Assembly: GCF_003208655.1 (NCBI RefSeq)
Contig: NZ_QKLU01000001.1
Span: 434,001-498,000, forward strand
Direction: 5' to 3'
DNA length: 64,000 nt
Origin: Pedobacter nutrimenti
Lineage (GTDB): Bacteria > Bacteroidota > Bacteroidia > Sphingobacteriales > Sphingobacteriaceae
Shown one piece after another: positions 34,431 to 44,023 of the stretch; within the stretch, counting starts at the first letter, position 1, and each line of letters starts with the position of its first letter. Below the pieces are notes generated by a model. The model made no database searches. It was not told the origin of the DNA and saw only the letters and a list, made by a program, of their open reading frames with translations. The translations under genes and the position numbers were made by a program.

Positions 34431-35702
34431 TTAGTCATTTTCAAATAAATAATCACTATAAGCAAGTCCTTTTGCTACACTGATAAAATTATCACCTGAT
34501 TTTATTGGGATACCGGGGAATTTATTTTTAAACAGTTCTTGTACTGCCAAAAGCAGGGAGGTGCCACCGGTAATAAACAGACTTTCAATGTCTGTATGGC
34601 TGATTTGGTTTTTGCTTAAAAATTCATCGATATAAGCGCTGATTTTTTCAAGGTCTTTACTGATGATGTCATTGTAAGCTGAAAGTGAAACTTCTTCTTC
34701 AATTTCGATGCCCATATTGGAATAACTGAAACAAGAGCTAGCTTGTCGCGACAATTCAATTTTTGTTTGTTCAATCTTCTGAAAAACAGAATAACCCAGG
34801 TTATTTTCGGTTAAGGTCAAAAGATTTTTGAACTTTTCATTTTTTTCTGAGTAATAATAATAGTCCTGCAGGTCATTTTTTATCTTCTGGCCATTAAAAA
34901 AATTCATCTGCTCCCAGGTACAGATGTTGCTGAACAAAGAGACAGGGACTTTTAACCATTTGTCTGGTGCCGCTTTATATAGGGTTTCCTTTCCGAAGTA
35001 AGGAGTTCCTTTTTCCCACATAAAGGCCGAATCAAAGCTATCACCTCCTATGTAAATGCCTCCTGTGGCCAGAATGTCTTTTTTACGGTCTTTGCTTCCT
35101 GATTTTTCAGGGTCCAGGAGCAAATAGGTAAAATCGGTTGTTCCTCCACCCAAATCTGCGACCAGAACCCTTTGTTTGTGGGTAATGGTTTTTTCATAGG
35201 CAAACGCAGCTCCTATAGGTTCAAACTGAAAAGCAATTTGGGAAAAACCTGCATTTTCAGCAGCTTTGTTTAATCTTTTTTGTGCCAATTCATCTTTTTG
35301 GGCACTGTCGTCGTCAAAAAAAACAGGCCTGCCAATAATGGCTTTGGTACAATCCTGACCAATGATCCCATCGGCCTTCTGTTTCAGATCTTTGAGGATT
35401 AAGGCAACCAATTCTGAAGCGTTGAAGGTTTTGGTATAAACACGGGTCTGTGTAAAGCTGCTCCTGGGAAGAATTCTCTTTACAGATTTCATAAAACGGC
35501 CGTTCATGCCGTCTTTGAGGTAAGCATCAATGGCTTGTTCCCCGACATAATATTTCAGATCACCCCCGGCAGACTGCGCACTTTGAAAATACAGCAGGGA
35601 AGGGACAGTTATGGTTTCGATAATCTCTCGTAACTCCTCATCGTAAATGCAGAGGGAGGAGTTGGTGGTTCCAAAGTCTATGCCGTATAGAAATTTACCC
35701 AT
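34431..35702 (-). CDS. Short Hsp70-family ATPase (nucleotide-binding domain only)
   Basis: 423 residues, against about 630 for DnaK. ATPase-domain motifs are present: YGIDFGTTNSSLCIY at the start, VADLGGGTTDFTYL in the middle and FITGGTSLLLAVQ near the end. There is no substrate-binding beta-sandwich or helical lid. E. coli YegD is a comparable short relative. The absence of a peptide-binding domain suggests a chaperone-regulator or actin-like role; its client is unknown. It lies downstream of manC, separated by a terminator. Confidence 0.92.
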   Translation of the reverse strand: MGKFLYGIDFGTTNSSLCIYDEELREIIETITVPSLLYFQSAQSAGGDLKYYVGEQAIDAYLKDGMNGRFMKSVKRILPRSSFTQTRVYTKTFNASELVALILKDLKQKADGIIGQDCTKAIIGRPVFFDDDSAQKDELAQKRLNKAAENAGFSQIAFQFEPIGAAFAYEKTITHKQRVLVADLGGGTTDFTYLLLDPEKSGSKDRKKDILATGGIYIGGDSFDSAFMWEKGTPYFGKETLYKAAPDKWLKVPVSLFSNICTWEQMNFFNGQKIKNDLQDYYYYSEKNEKFKNLLTLTENNLGYSVFQKIEQTKIELSRQASSCFSYSNMGIEIEEEVSLSAYNDIISKDLEKISAYIDEFLSKNQISHTDIESLFITGGTSLLLAVQELFKNKFPGIPIKSGDNFISVAKGLAYSDYLFEND

Positions 35703-35718
35703 TGAATTAGATCGTTAT

Positions 35719-35762
35719 AAAAAAAGCATCCATTATCTTTAAAAGATAATGGATGCTTTTTT
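35719..35762 (-). terminator. Terminator after manC
   Basis: Near-perfect hairpin, arms gcatccattatcttt (35726-35740) and aaagataatggatgc (35742-35756), flanked by A- and T-runs on both sides. Placed after the manC stop (35774) and before the Hsp70 start. Confidence 0.88.
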
Positions 35763-35773
35763 GGTTATGTGTT

Positions 35774-36865
35774 TTATATAAATTTAGCGCCGTGTTTCGA
35801 TTTGATGTCTGCTACAATTTGCTTGATGCTTTGTTCTTCACTTCTTGGGCAAACCAGTAAAGTACTGTTGGATTCAACGACGATGTAATCATGTAAACCC
35901 TGGAGAATCACGAGTTTGTCCTTAGGGACATTGACCATGCAATTGGAAGAATTAAACATCATTACCTTCTCTGAAGGAATAACAGCGTTTCCAACATAAT
36001 CTTTTTCGGCCATTTCATAAATAGATGCCCAGGTACCCAGGTCTGACCAGCCAAAATCCGCAGGTAATACATACACATTATCTGCTTTTTCCATGATGGC
36101 AAAATCTATAGAAATATTGGTGCACTGCTGGTAAGCATTTCCAATAAATTCAATTTCCTTAGGTGTGTTGTATAAAGGAAGGCCGGACTGAAAGATTTCA
36201 TACATTTCTGGCAGGTGTTTTTGAAAGGCAGCATTGATGGATTTTGCAGACCAGATAAAAATACCTGCATTCCATAAAAAATCACCGCTTTGAAGAAAAG
36301 ATTTAGCCAGCTCCAGATTTGGCTTTTCTGTAAACAATTTGACTTTATGGATTTTTGGATCTGTCGCCAAAGTGCTGTCAATATACTGGATATAGCCATA
36401 ACCCGTGTCCGGTCGGCTTGGCTTTATTCCAAGTGTAATCAGACAATTATTTTTAGCAGCTGCAGCCATTGATTCCTCTATAGCTGCTATAAATTTATCC
36501 TGGTCGGCAATGGTATGGTCAGAAGGAGCGACCACTATAGTTGCCTCTGGATTGATTTCTGTTATTTTCATAGAACCATAGGCAATACACGGAGCGGTAT
36601 TGCGCATAATAGGTTCTGCAAGAATCTGATTGTCTTGTATGTCCGGTATTTGTTCTTTAATGATGTCCGTGTAAATCTGATTGGTTACAATAAAGATGTT
36701 TTCTGCCGGGCAAATTTTTAAAAAGCGTTCATAAGTGCTTTGTATAAGAGTTTTTCCGATTCCAAAAAAATCAATGAATTGTTTCGGGTATTCTGTTCTG
36801 CTGACTGGCCAAAAACGGCTGCCAACGCCACCTGCCATGATTAAGGCATAATTATTTTTGTTCAT
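35774..36865 (-). CDS. manC: Mannose-1-phosphate guanylyltransferase
   Basis: 363 residues. Nucleotidyltransferase signature IMAGGVGSRFWPVSRTEYPKQF at the N-terminus, then VAPSDHTIAD and FTEKPNLELAKSF. It makes GDP-mannose from mannose-1-phosphate and GTP, for surface polysaccharide. It lacks the C-terminal phosphomannose isomerase domain of the longer bifunctional enzymes. It begins 15 nt after kdsD and is probably cotranscribed with it. Confidence 0.95.
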   Translation of the reverse strand: MNKNNYALIMAGGVGSRFWPVSRTEYPKQFIDFFGIGKTLIQSTYERFLKICPAENIFIVTNQIYTDIIKEQIPDIQDNQILAEPIMRNTAPCIAYGSMKITEINPEATIVVAPSDHTIADQDKFIAAIEESMAAAAKNNCLITLGIKPSRPDTGYGYIQYIDSTLATDPKIHKVKLFTEKPNLELAKSFLQSGDFLWNAGIFIWSAKSINAAFQKHLPEMYEIFQSGLPLYNTPKEIEFIGNAYQQCTNISIDFAIMEKADNVYVLPADFGWSDLGTWASIYEMAEKDYVGNAVIPSEKVMMFNSSNCMVNVPKDKLVILQGLHDYIVVESNSTLLVCPRSEEQSIKQIVADIKSKHGAKFI

Positions 36866-36880
36866 ACTGCTATAAATGCG

Positions 36881-37846
36881 TTAGATGATCCCTTCCTGGA
36901 GCAGATCGTGTAAGTGGATAATGCCGAAATAATGATTGCCCTCTGTGACCAGCAATTGAGTTATGTTGTTTTGTTTGATCACTTCCAGTGCGGTCAGTGC
37001 CAGCGCATCTTTATCAATTTTTTTAGGATTGGTATTCATAATGTCTTTCGCCATAATGTCTGCTAAATTAGAATGTTTTTCCAACATTCTTCTAATATCT
37101 CCATCAGTTATTATCCCCAGGATATGATCTGATTCAACAACAACTACGACCCCTAAACGGTTTTGGCTTATTTCAACAATCACATCTTTAACAGGCGCCT
37201 GAGGGGAGATCAACGGTTTTTCGTTTCTTAAAGCCAAATCGGATGCTTTAAGATAAAGTCTTTTTCCTAATGAACCTCCTGGATGGTATCTGGCAAAGTC
37301 GTCTTTATTGAAATCCCGGGCATGCAGGAGACAAACCGCAAGGGCATCACCCATGGCCAGCTGTGCCGTGGTGCTGGTTGTTGGAGCAAGATTATTTGGG
37401 CAGGCCTCTTTTTCAACGCTGGTGTCTAGAATCAGGTCAGCATAATCGGCCAGTACGGAGTTCAATTGTCCAACCATTCCGATCAATACATTTCCGGATT
37501 GTTTAAGCAGGGGCGCGAGTACTTTAATTTCAGGGGTATTACCGCTTTTGGAAATACAGATAATGATGTCTTTTTCCTGGATCATTCCAAGGTCCCCATG
37601 CACCGCATCAGCAGCATGCATAAATACCGCTGGAGTTCCTGTGGAATTAAAAGTAGCCACAATTTTTTGAGCAATGATGGCACTTTTTCCAATTCCGGTA
37701 ACAATAACACGACCCTGGGATGCAACGATGAGCTCTACTGTACGAACAAAATCTTCATTTATGTTCCCGATCAGGCCAGAAATAGCCTGGGCCTCCAGTT
37801 GTAAAGTGTTGACACCCGCCTCTATAATTGATTTTTTACTTTTCAA
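36881..37846 (-). CDS. kdsD: Arabinose-5-phosphate isomerase (KpsF/GutQ family)
   Basis: 321 residues. SIS sugar-isomerase domain (RVIVTGIGKSAIIAQKIVATFNSTGTPAVF, residues about 47-76; ISKSGNTPE), then two CBS domains (from about 205). It converts ribulose-5-phosphate to arabinose-5-phosphate, the first step of KDO synthesis for lipopolysaccharide. The start codon must be TTG: an in-frame TAA lies 9 nt upstream and there is no ATG near the N-terminus. The KDO-8-phosphate synthase gene is close by on the other side of recQ. Confidence 0.93.
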   Translation of the reverse strand: MKSKKSIIEAGVNTLQLEAQAISGLIGNINEDFVRTVELIVASQGRVIVTGIGKSAIIAQKIVATFNSTGTPAVFMHAADAVHGDLGMIQEKDIIICISKSGNTPEIKVLAPLLKQSGNVLIGMVGQLNSVLADYADLILDTSVEKEACPNNLAPTTSTTAQLAMGDALAVCLLHARDFNKDDFARYHPGGSLGKRLYLKASDLALRNEKPLISPQAPVKDVIVEISQNRLGVVVVVESDHILGIITDGDIRRMLEKHSNLADIMAKDIMNTNPKKIDKDALALTALEVIKQNNITQLLVTEGNHYFGIIHLHDLLQEGII

Positions 37847-37882
37847 ACAGAATTATTTAGTATCTTAATGCTTTAATTAAGG

Positions 37883-37890
37883 CAAAATTA
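37883..37890 (-). promoter_or_regulatory. -7 box (TAATTTTG) upstream of kdsD
   Basis: Reads TAATTTTG on the minus strand, 36 nt before the TTG start, in the short gap to the divergent recQ gene. Confidence 0.45.
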
Positions 37891-37901
37891 TGTTATTTTG
37901 A

Positions 37902-40124
37902 ATGAAAAATAGCACGGAATATTTTATAGAGAAAATGGATGTGAAAAAGTCGTTGTTTGACAACTTACAAAACTTTTTTGGTTTTGATAATTTTAAAGGT
38001 GATCAGGAGTCAATCATCACCAACGTTCTCGAGAAGAAGAACACGTTTGTAATTATGCCAACAGGTGGGGGGAAGTCTATTTGTTACCAATTGCCAGCAC
38101 TGATGAGTGAGGGAACTGCTATTGTCATTTCTCCTTTGATTGCGTTGATGAAAAATCAGGTAGATCAGCTTAGGGCCTTCGGAGGAAATGATAGTATTGC
38201 CCATTTTTTAAACTCTTCTTTAAATAAAACAGATATTGCACAGGTGAAGAGCGATTTGCTCAGCGGACAGACAAAACTGTTGTATGTTGCCCCTGAATCT
38301 CTTTCCAAACAGGATAATATAGATTTTTTAAGACTCATTAAAATTTCATTTGTTGCTGTTGATGAGGCCCATTGTATTTCTGAATGGGGCCATGATTTTA
38401 GGCCTGAATACCGGAAAATCAGACAGGTGATCAGCGGATTGGGAAGTGATATTCCAATTATAGCCCTTACGGCCACAGCAACCCCAAAGGTACAGCAGGA
38501 CATTATAAAAAACCTGCAAATGACCGAGGCAACTTTGTTTAAGTCTTCTTTTAACCGTCCAAACCTTTTTTATGAAATCCGTCCCAAACGGGATGTTGTG
38601 AAAGAAATGATCCGCTACATTAAACAAAATACCGGTAAATCGGGTATTATTTATTGTCTGAGCAGGAAAAAAGTAGAAGAAATTGCCGAAAGCCTGAATC
38701 TTAATGGTATTAAAGCCCTACCATATCATGCTGGCCTGGAGCCTAAAACCCGTGCAGAAACGCAGGATAAATTCCTGATGGAAGATGTGGAAGTGATTGT
38801 TGCAACCATTGCCTTTGGAATGGGGATTGACAAGCCGGATGTACGTTTTGTGATCCATCATGATATTCCCAAAAGTATGGAAGGTTATTATCAGGAGACC
38901 GGAAGGGCAGGAAGAGACGGTGGGGAAGGTGTTTGTATTGCCTTTTATGCACAAAAAGATGTAGATAAACTGGCCAAATTCATGAAAGATAAACCTGTTT
39001 CTGAAAGAGAAATTGGTACGCAGATCTTGAAGGAGGTAATTGATTATGCAGAATCGGGTGTTTGTCGCAGAAAGCAGATTCTGCATTATTTTGGAGAAAA
39101 TTTTAACGAAACAGGTTGTAATTGTATGTGTGACAATTGCAAAAAGCCTAAAAAATTATTTGATGCAGAAGCACCTTTAAAAGCCTTACTCAGTCTAATC
39201 AAACAAATTGGTGAAAAATTTGATGACATCCATATCCTTAATGTTCTATTGGGCATGGAAACCGCACAGACAATTGCATATGAGCATGCCAAGCTACCGG
39301 AATACGGTATGGGAAAAGCCGAAGGTGAAAACTTATGGAAATCACTGATTAGACAGGCTGTGCTTAATAATTTCCTGTCTAAAGACATCGATAATTATGG
39401 GCTGTTGCGTTTAACGGCATCAGGAAATGCCTTTCTGGAAAATCCTTATAGTCTGAAATTTATTCTGAACGATCCAATTGATGCGGCATCAGAAGAAGAC
39501 GATGATGAAGTAAAACAGGGTACTGGGGCTCTGGATTCCCAGTTGCTTTTATTACTGAAGGATCAGCGTAAAAAGATTGCCAAGCAAAAAAATGTTCCTC
39601 CTTTTGTCGTTTTTCAGGACCCTTCCCTGGAGGAAATGTGTACGCATTACCCCATTACAATGGAGGAACTGAAGCAGATTTCTGGGGTTGGAAATGGTAA
39701 AGCGCTGAAGTTTGGTGGTTCTTTTCTGGAGCTGATTAAAAAATATGTAGAAGATAATGACATCGAGCGCCCAATAGACCTAATTATTAAAACACAGGCG
39801 AATAAATCGCAGCTAAAGGTATCTATCATTCAAAATGTCGACAGACAGATTGGACTGGAAGACATTGCCAGGTCTAAGGGGATTACTTATTTTGAGATCC
39901 TTAAAGAAATTGAAGCCATAGTGAATTCAGGAACAAAGTTGAACCTCAATTATTTTGTGGATGAAGTGATGGATGAAGACCGTCAGGATGAGGTTTTCGA
40001 TTACTTCCGTGGAGCAGAGAATGACTCTATTGATGAGGCATTAAAAGACCTTGGAGAAACAGATTATACGCGCGAAGAAATCCAGCTGATGCGGATTAAA
40101 TTTATGTCGGAGCTTGGAAACTAG
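37902..40124 (+). CDS. recQ: ATP-dependent DNA helicase RecQ
   Basis: 740 residues; the start may instead be the ATG at 37935 (MDVKKSLFDN). Helicase motifs are MPTGGGKSICYQLP, VDEAHCISEWGHDFRPEY, TATATPKV and YYQETGRAGRDG. A RecQ zinc-binding region follows (CRRKQILHYFGE, then CNCMCDNC), then a winged-helix region and an HRDC domain (MEELKQISGVGNGKALKFG). It unwinds recombination intermediates and stalled forks, often with topoisomerase III. Longer than E. coli RecQ because of a C-terminal extension. Confidence 0.96.
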   Translation: MKNSTEYFIEKMDVKKSLFDNLQNFFGFDNFKGDQESIITNVLEKKNTFVIMPTGGGKSICYQLPALMSEGTAIVISPLIALMKNQVDQLRAFGGNDSIAHFLNSSLNKTDIAQVKSDLLSGQTKLLYVAPESLSKQDNIDFLRLIKISFVAVDEAHCISEWGHDFRPEYRKIRQVISGLGSDIPIIALTATATPKVQQDIIKNLQMTEATLFKSSFNRPNLFYEIRPKRDVVKEMIRYIKQNTGKSGIIYCLSRKKVEEIAESLNLNGIKALPYHAGLEPKTRAETQDKFLMEDVEVIVATIAFGMGIDKPDVRFVIHHDIPKSMEGYYQETGRAGRDGGEGVCIAFYAQKDVDKLAKFMKDKPVSEREIGTQILKEVIDYAESGVCRRKQILHYFGENFNETGCNCMCDNCKKPKKLFDAEAPLKALLSLIKQIGEKFDDIHILNVLLGMETAQTIAYEHAKLPEYGMGKAEGENLWKSLIRQAVLNNFLSKDIDNYGLLRLTASGNAFLENPYSLKFILNDPIDAASEEDDDEVKQGTGALDSQLLLLLKDQRKKIAKQKNVPPFVVFQDPSLEEMCTHYPITMEELKQISGVGNGKALKFGGSFLELIKKYVEDNDIERPIDLIIKTQANKSQLKVSIIQNVDRQIGLEDIARSKGITYFEILKEIEAIVNSGTKLNLNYFVDEVMDEDRQDEVFDYFRGAENDSIDEALKDLGETDYTREEIQLMRIKFMSELGN

Positions 40125-40133
40125 AAAAAGAAG

Positions 40134-40949
40134 ATGATTAATTTTGAATTAGATAAATTACAGCATACACAATCTGATAATTTTTTTTTAATGGCTGGAC
40201 CTTGTGCCATAGAAGGCGAAGAGATTGCCATGAGAATTGCCGAAAAGATTGTGAGAATCACAGATAAACTTGAAATCCCATACATTTTTAAAGGTTCTTA
40301 CCGTAAAGCCAACCGTTCTAAAGGTGGCTCTTTTACGGGAATTGGGGATGAAAAAGCGTTAAAAATTTTAGAGAAAGTTGGAAAAACTTTTGGTGTTCCA
40401 ACAGTTACCGATATTCATGAAAGCGCTGAGGCAGCTATGGCTGCTGCTTATACAGACGTATTGCAGATCCCTGCATTTTTATGCAGGCAAACAGATCTGC
40501 TGATTGCCGCAGCGAAAACCGGAAAGGTAGTCAATGTAAAAAAAGGCCAATTTCTTTCTGCAGGTTCAATGAAGTTTGCCGTAGAAAAAATTGTAGAGTC
40601 TGGAAATCATAAAGTAGTTTTAACCGATAGAGGAAATACCTTTGGTTATCAAGATCTTATTGTTGATTACAGAGGGATCCCTGAAATGCAGGGTTTTGGT
40701 GTACCAGTAGTGATGGACTGTACACATTCTTTACAACAACCCAACCAAAGCACTGGTGTGACGGGAGGAAAACCAGAACTGATTGGTACCATAGCTAAAG
40801 CTGCAATCGCAGTGGGAGCAGATGGCTTATTTATCGAAACCCATCCTGATCCGGCAAATGCAAAATCTGATGGGGCCAATATGTTACACCTGGACCACCT
40901 GGAAGAATTACTGGAAAAATTGATTAAAATCAGAAAAGCAATCGTGTAA
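40134..40949 (+). CDS. kdsA: 3-deoxy-8-phosphooctulonate (KDO-8-P) synthase
   Basis: 271 residues. Motifs MAGPCAIEGEE, FKGSYRKANRSKGGSFTGIG, LTDRGNTFGY and FIETHPDPANAKSDG are those of KdsA. Cys24 in AGPCAIE is the metal-binding cysteine of the metal-dependent class; the metal-free E. coli class has Asn there. It condenses arabinose-5-phosphate with phosphoenolpyruvate. It is 9 bp downstream of recQ and shares the KDO pathway with kdsD. Confidence 0.96.
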   Translation: MINFELDKLQHTQSDNFFLMAGPCAIEGEEIAMRIAEKIVRITDKLEIPYIFKGSYRKANRSKGGSFTGIGDEKALKILEKVGKTFGVPTVTDIHESAEAAMAAAYTDVLQIPAFLCRQTDLLIAAAKTGKVVNVKKGQFLSAGSMKFAVEKIVESGNHKVVLTDRGNTFGYQDLIVDYRGIPEMQGFGVPVVMDCTHSLQQPNQSTGVTGGKPELIGTIAKAAIAVGADGLFIETHPDPANAKSDGANMLHLDHLEELLEKLIKIRKAIV

Positions 40950-40955
40950 AACTTA

Positions 40956-42863
40956 TTACTTTACTTTGGTGATTACAAAGGAGGTTCGTCTGTTTTGTTG
41001 TTTTCCGGATGGCTGCTCATTGGAGGCGATTGGCTTGCTCTCTCCATATCCCTTATAGCTCAGCCTGGTGGCTTCAATACCTTTGCCCAGAAGAAAGTCG
41101 TACACAGCCTTAGCCCTTTGCTCAGATAACTTTATGTTTTGGGCCGGACTGCCCGAATTGTCAGTATGCCCCTGTATTTCAATGGAAATGTTTTTGTTGC
41201 GTTCTAATAGTTCGGCCAGACTACCTAGTTCAATAACAGAAGCAGGCAGCAGGTCATATTTATTGGTGTCAAAAAATATATTTTTAAGGATCGTATTGGC
41301 GCCGGCTTTGATTTTTTCCAGGTAGATAACGATTTGGAAAGGCTTGTCGGTTTCTTTGTTTTCCAGATCAAAATGATCGGAATAGAATAAGTAGCCTTCT
41401 GCCTCAGCATACAGTAGGTAGCTGTTTCCAACGGGCATTACCGCAAGAAATTCCCCGTCAACAGCTGAAGTATAATCATTGAACTGATTTTGAAGCGTTT
41501 TAAGTTCGGTAACCCTGACTTTTGCTTCCAGCGGTTCACTATTGGCTTTATCTTTGACGATTCCCTTTACATAGCTGATTTTACCCGGTTGAAGTGTTTG
41601 GGGAAGATCAAACTTATAGATGTCCATATCGCCGTAACCTCCCGGAAGAATTGAAGAAAATAAGGCTTCGGTGCCATTTGGGCTTACAATAAGTCCTGTT
41701 TCTTCATTGAATGTATTGATGGGGGAGCCCAGGTTTAAGGGCAACTCCCAATGGCCATCTGCCTGCAAGCGGCTCCTGAAAATATCTTTACTTCCAAATC
41801 CAGGCCAACCATCCGAAGAAAAATACAGGGTTTTTCCATCAGGATGAATAAACGGGGTTTGCTCATCATAAATGGTATTGATTTCAGGACCGAGATTTAC
41901 CGGTTCACCCCAGGTACCATCCTCTTTCAGATGACTCTTCCAGATGTCATAACCACCAAGTCCACCGGGCCGGTTACTGACAAAATAAAGTGTGTTTCCG
42001 TCTGGACTGATGGATGGTTGCGACTCCCAGTAAGGGGAATTTACCGGCGCCCCCAGGTTGAAAGGTGTACCCCAGTCTTTGCCATTTTTATGACTAACAT
42101 AAATATCACATCGGCCCAGGCCATCCGGACGGTTACAACCTGTGAAAAACAAATACATACCATCGGCAGAAATGGATTGGGCACCTTCATTATACTTTGT
42201 AGTATTGATTTGACTGCTGAAAGGAATCGCAGTATCCCATACGTTATTGATCTTGTGCGAAATATAGAAATCTTCATTACCTTCCACATTTCTACTAAAA
42301 ATAAGACTCTGTCCGTCTGCGGTAATCGAAGGAAAATAATCCCTGTATTTAGAGTTTACGCCCGGACCAAGGTTAACAGGATCATATTTGACAGGATGGT
42401 TTAAGGCATTTATTGAAAAATCACAATCCCTGATGTATTTTTCTGCTTTAAGGGGTAATGCTTTGTCTTTTCCTTTATATTCACGGATAAAGGTATTCAG
42501 ATTATCTTTTGCCTGTTGGTAATGGCCGCTGAGCAACAAAGATTCTCCAAATCCATAATAGACTCTGGCTTCGTTTAAATTGCCGAGTGCAATCCCTTTA
42601 CTATAATAAGGGACGGCTTGTGCATATTTGGCTGACTTTCTGCAGAGCTCTGCCAATTGCATATAGGCCAGCTGAAAGGTATTATCTTCTTTAATTGCTG
42701 ATTCTAAAAGACTGATGGCTTGAGGATAATCCATTTGAGTGATGGATTCCTGAGCTTTTTCAAAACTGGCTTTCGCTTTTTTTGCAATTTCCTGGGCACG
42801 AAGATTTTTTGCCGCAGGAAACAACAGCAGGACCAGAGCTATTTTGAAGAGTCTGCTTTGCAT
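40956..42863 (-). CDS. OmpA-family protein with TPR and PD40 repeats
   Basis: 635 residues with a signal peptide. TPR region about 25-135, then at least five PD40 beta-propeller repeats (PSITADGQSLIFSRN, QSISADGMYLFFTG, PSISPDGNTLYFVSN, PFIHPDGKTLYFSSD and a fifth with VSPNGTEALFSS), a carboxypeptidase-regulatory-like domain around 430-500, and a C-terminal OmpA peptidoglycan-binding domain (IQGHTDNSG, LSEQRAKAVYDFL). Likely an outer-membrane/periplasmic protein tethered to peptidoglycan; related proteins occur near type IX secretion/gliding genes, none of which are seen here. Ends 6 bp from kdsA. Confidence 0.93.
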   Translation of the reverse strand: MQSRLFKIALVLLLFPAAKNLRAQEIAKKAKASFEKAQESITQMDYPQAISLLESAIKEDNTFQLAYMQLAELCRKSAKYAQAVPYYSKGIALGNLNEARVYYGFGESLLLSGHYQQAKDNLNTFIREYKGKDKALPLKAEKYIRDCDFSINALNHPVKYDPVNLGPGVNSKYRDYFPSITADGQSLIFSRNVEGNEDFYISHKINNVWDTAIPFSSQINTTKYNEGAQSISADGMYLFFTGCNRPDGLGRCDIYVSHKNGKDWGTPFNLGAPVNSPYWESQPSISPDGNTLYFVSNRPGGLGGYDIWKSHLKEDGTWGEPVNLGPEINTIYDEQTPFIHPDGKTLYFSSDGWPGFGSKDIFRSRLQADGHWELPLNLGSPINTFNEETGLIVSPNGTEALFSSILPGGYGDMDIYKFDLPQTLQPGKISYVKGIVKDKANSEPLEAKVRVTELKTLQNQFNDYTSAVDGEFLAVMPVGNSYLLYAEAEGYLFYSDHFDLENKETDKPFQIVIYLEKIKAGANTILKNIFFDTNKYDLLPASVIELGSLAELLERNKNISIEIQGHTDNSGSPAQNIKLSEQRAKAVYDFLLGKGIEATRLSYKGYGESKPIASNEQPSGKQQNRRTSFVITKVK

Positions 42864-42956
42864 CGCTTTATCGTTAAACAGAAATTAAGGTCAATTTAAG
42901 ATAAAAAAATGAATTATCTTTTCTGTTTGACTGCCAGGTACTTAAAAAATATTTAA

Positions 42957-43580
42957 TTATGGAATGTTCAGGTATTTATGTGTTTGAAGGGATATTTCCC
43001 ATTTGGGATTGGCCATAACATAATCAATGATCAAAGGTGTAATTTCCTTTGATTTTGACCATTCGGGCTGCAGATAGAGTTTACAGTTGTCGGAAACAGT
43101 TTGGGCATACTGCTCTGCCCATTTAAAGTCACTTTTGTTAAAAATGATCACTTTAAGTTCGTTGGCGTAGGGGGTAATGTCTGGCCTTGGTGCCTTAAAT
43201 TTCTTTGGAGAAAGGCAAATCCAGTCCCAGCTTCCAGATAAGGGGTAAGCACCAGAAGTCTCTATAAATGTAAGAATCTTCTTCTGCTGAAGTTTAGCTG
43301 TTAAATAATCCAAATTATAAATGAGGGGTTCGCCACCCGTAATCACAACTGCTTTCCCGGGAAAGGTTTCTGCTTTAGCAACAATGTCATCTGCTGAGGT
43401 GAGGGGATGTAACTCTGCATCCCAGCTTTCTTTAACATCGCACCAGTGACAACCTACATCACACCCCCCAAGACGGATAAAATAAGCGGCTTTGCCCGTA
43501 TTAAATCCTTCTCCCTGAATTGTATAGAATTCTTCCATTAAAGGAAGCAATGTGCCGTCGCTTGGTATCTGATGTGCCAT
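42957..43580 (-). CDS. queE: 7-carboxy-7-deazaguanine synthase
   Basis: 207 residues. Radical-SAM cluster cysteines Cys40, Cys44 and Cys47 (GGCDVGCHWCDVK), preceded by the family hallmark MEEFYTIQGEGFNTGKAAYFIRLGG and followed by ITGGEPLIY. It makes the deazapurine ring of queuosine from 6-carboxytetrahydropterin. A queuosine-precursor transporter gene lies 7 kb away. A -7 box sits 10 nt before its start. Confidence 0.95.
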   Translation of the reverse strand: MAHQIPSDGTLLPLMEEFYTIQGEGFNTGKAAYFIRLGGCDVGCHWCDVKESWDAELHPLTSADDIVAKAETFPGKAVVITGGEPLIYNLDYLTAKLQQKKILTFIETSGAYPLSGSWDWICLSPKKFKAPRPDITPYANELKVIIFNKSDFKWAEQYAQTVSDNCKLYLQPEWSKSKEITPLIIDYVMANPKWEISLQTHKYLNIP

Positions 43581-43590
43581 AAATATCCGC

Positions 43591-43598
43591 CAAAGGTA
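43591..43598 (-). promoter_or_regulatory. -7 box (TACCTTTG) of queE
   Basis: Reads TACCTTTG on the minus strand, ending 10 nt before the queE start codon. Confidence 0.5.
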
Positions 43599-43677
43599 AA
43601 AAAATCTTCAGAGGAATAAGGATTATCTGTATCTTAAATGTTTATATGACCTGTTTGTGAAATTTGTTTTTTAAGAG

Positions 43678-44013
43678 ATGGCTCTAAAGTGGTATAAAAT
43701 AGAAAATACGCTTCCCGAAGGAGATTTTGTGGAACAGATTAAGGTGAATGGGAAAAAAGTATGTGTTGTAAGAGAAAAAGGAGAGTTTTATGTCTTACAG
43801 AATACCTGCCCTCATGCAGGAGGAATTTTAAGCGGAGGGTGGTGTAAAAACGAGTATATTGTCTGCCCGATACACCGCTGGGAGTACAGTTTAAAAACTG
43901 GTAGAGGGGCCCAGGGACAGGGCGATTACATCCATATCTATCCGGTTGAACATCGTTCTGATGGTATTTACATTGGTTTCAAAGAAAGTTGGCTAAGCAG
44001 ATTTTTAAAGTGA
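43678..44013 (+). CDS. Rieske-type [2Fe-2S] protein (111 aa)
   Basis: 111 residues, one Rieske domain. Ligands are Cys44-x-His46 (NTCPHAGG) and Cys63-x2-His66 (VCPIHRWEY). There is no signal or membrane anchor, so it is a soluble ferredoxin of the kind serving oxygenases or nitrite reductase small subunits; no such partner gene is adjacent. It stands alone between divergent queE and convergent folD. Confidence 0.92.
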   Translation: MALKWYKIENTLPEGDFVEQIKVNGKKVCVVREKGEFYVLQNTCPHAGGILSGGWCKNEYIVCPIHRWEYSLKTGRGAQGQGDYIHIYPVEHRSDGIYIGFKESWLSRFLK

Positions 44014-44023
44014 TTTACAGCAC

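Noticed and set aside
41751..42404. 217-aa open frame on the plus strand
   Set aside because: Antisense to the PD40 repeats of the OmpA-family gene; its length follows from the repeated codon pattern of that gene.
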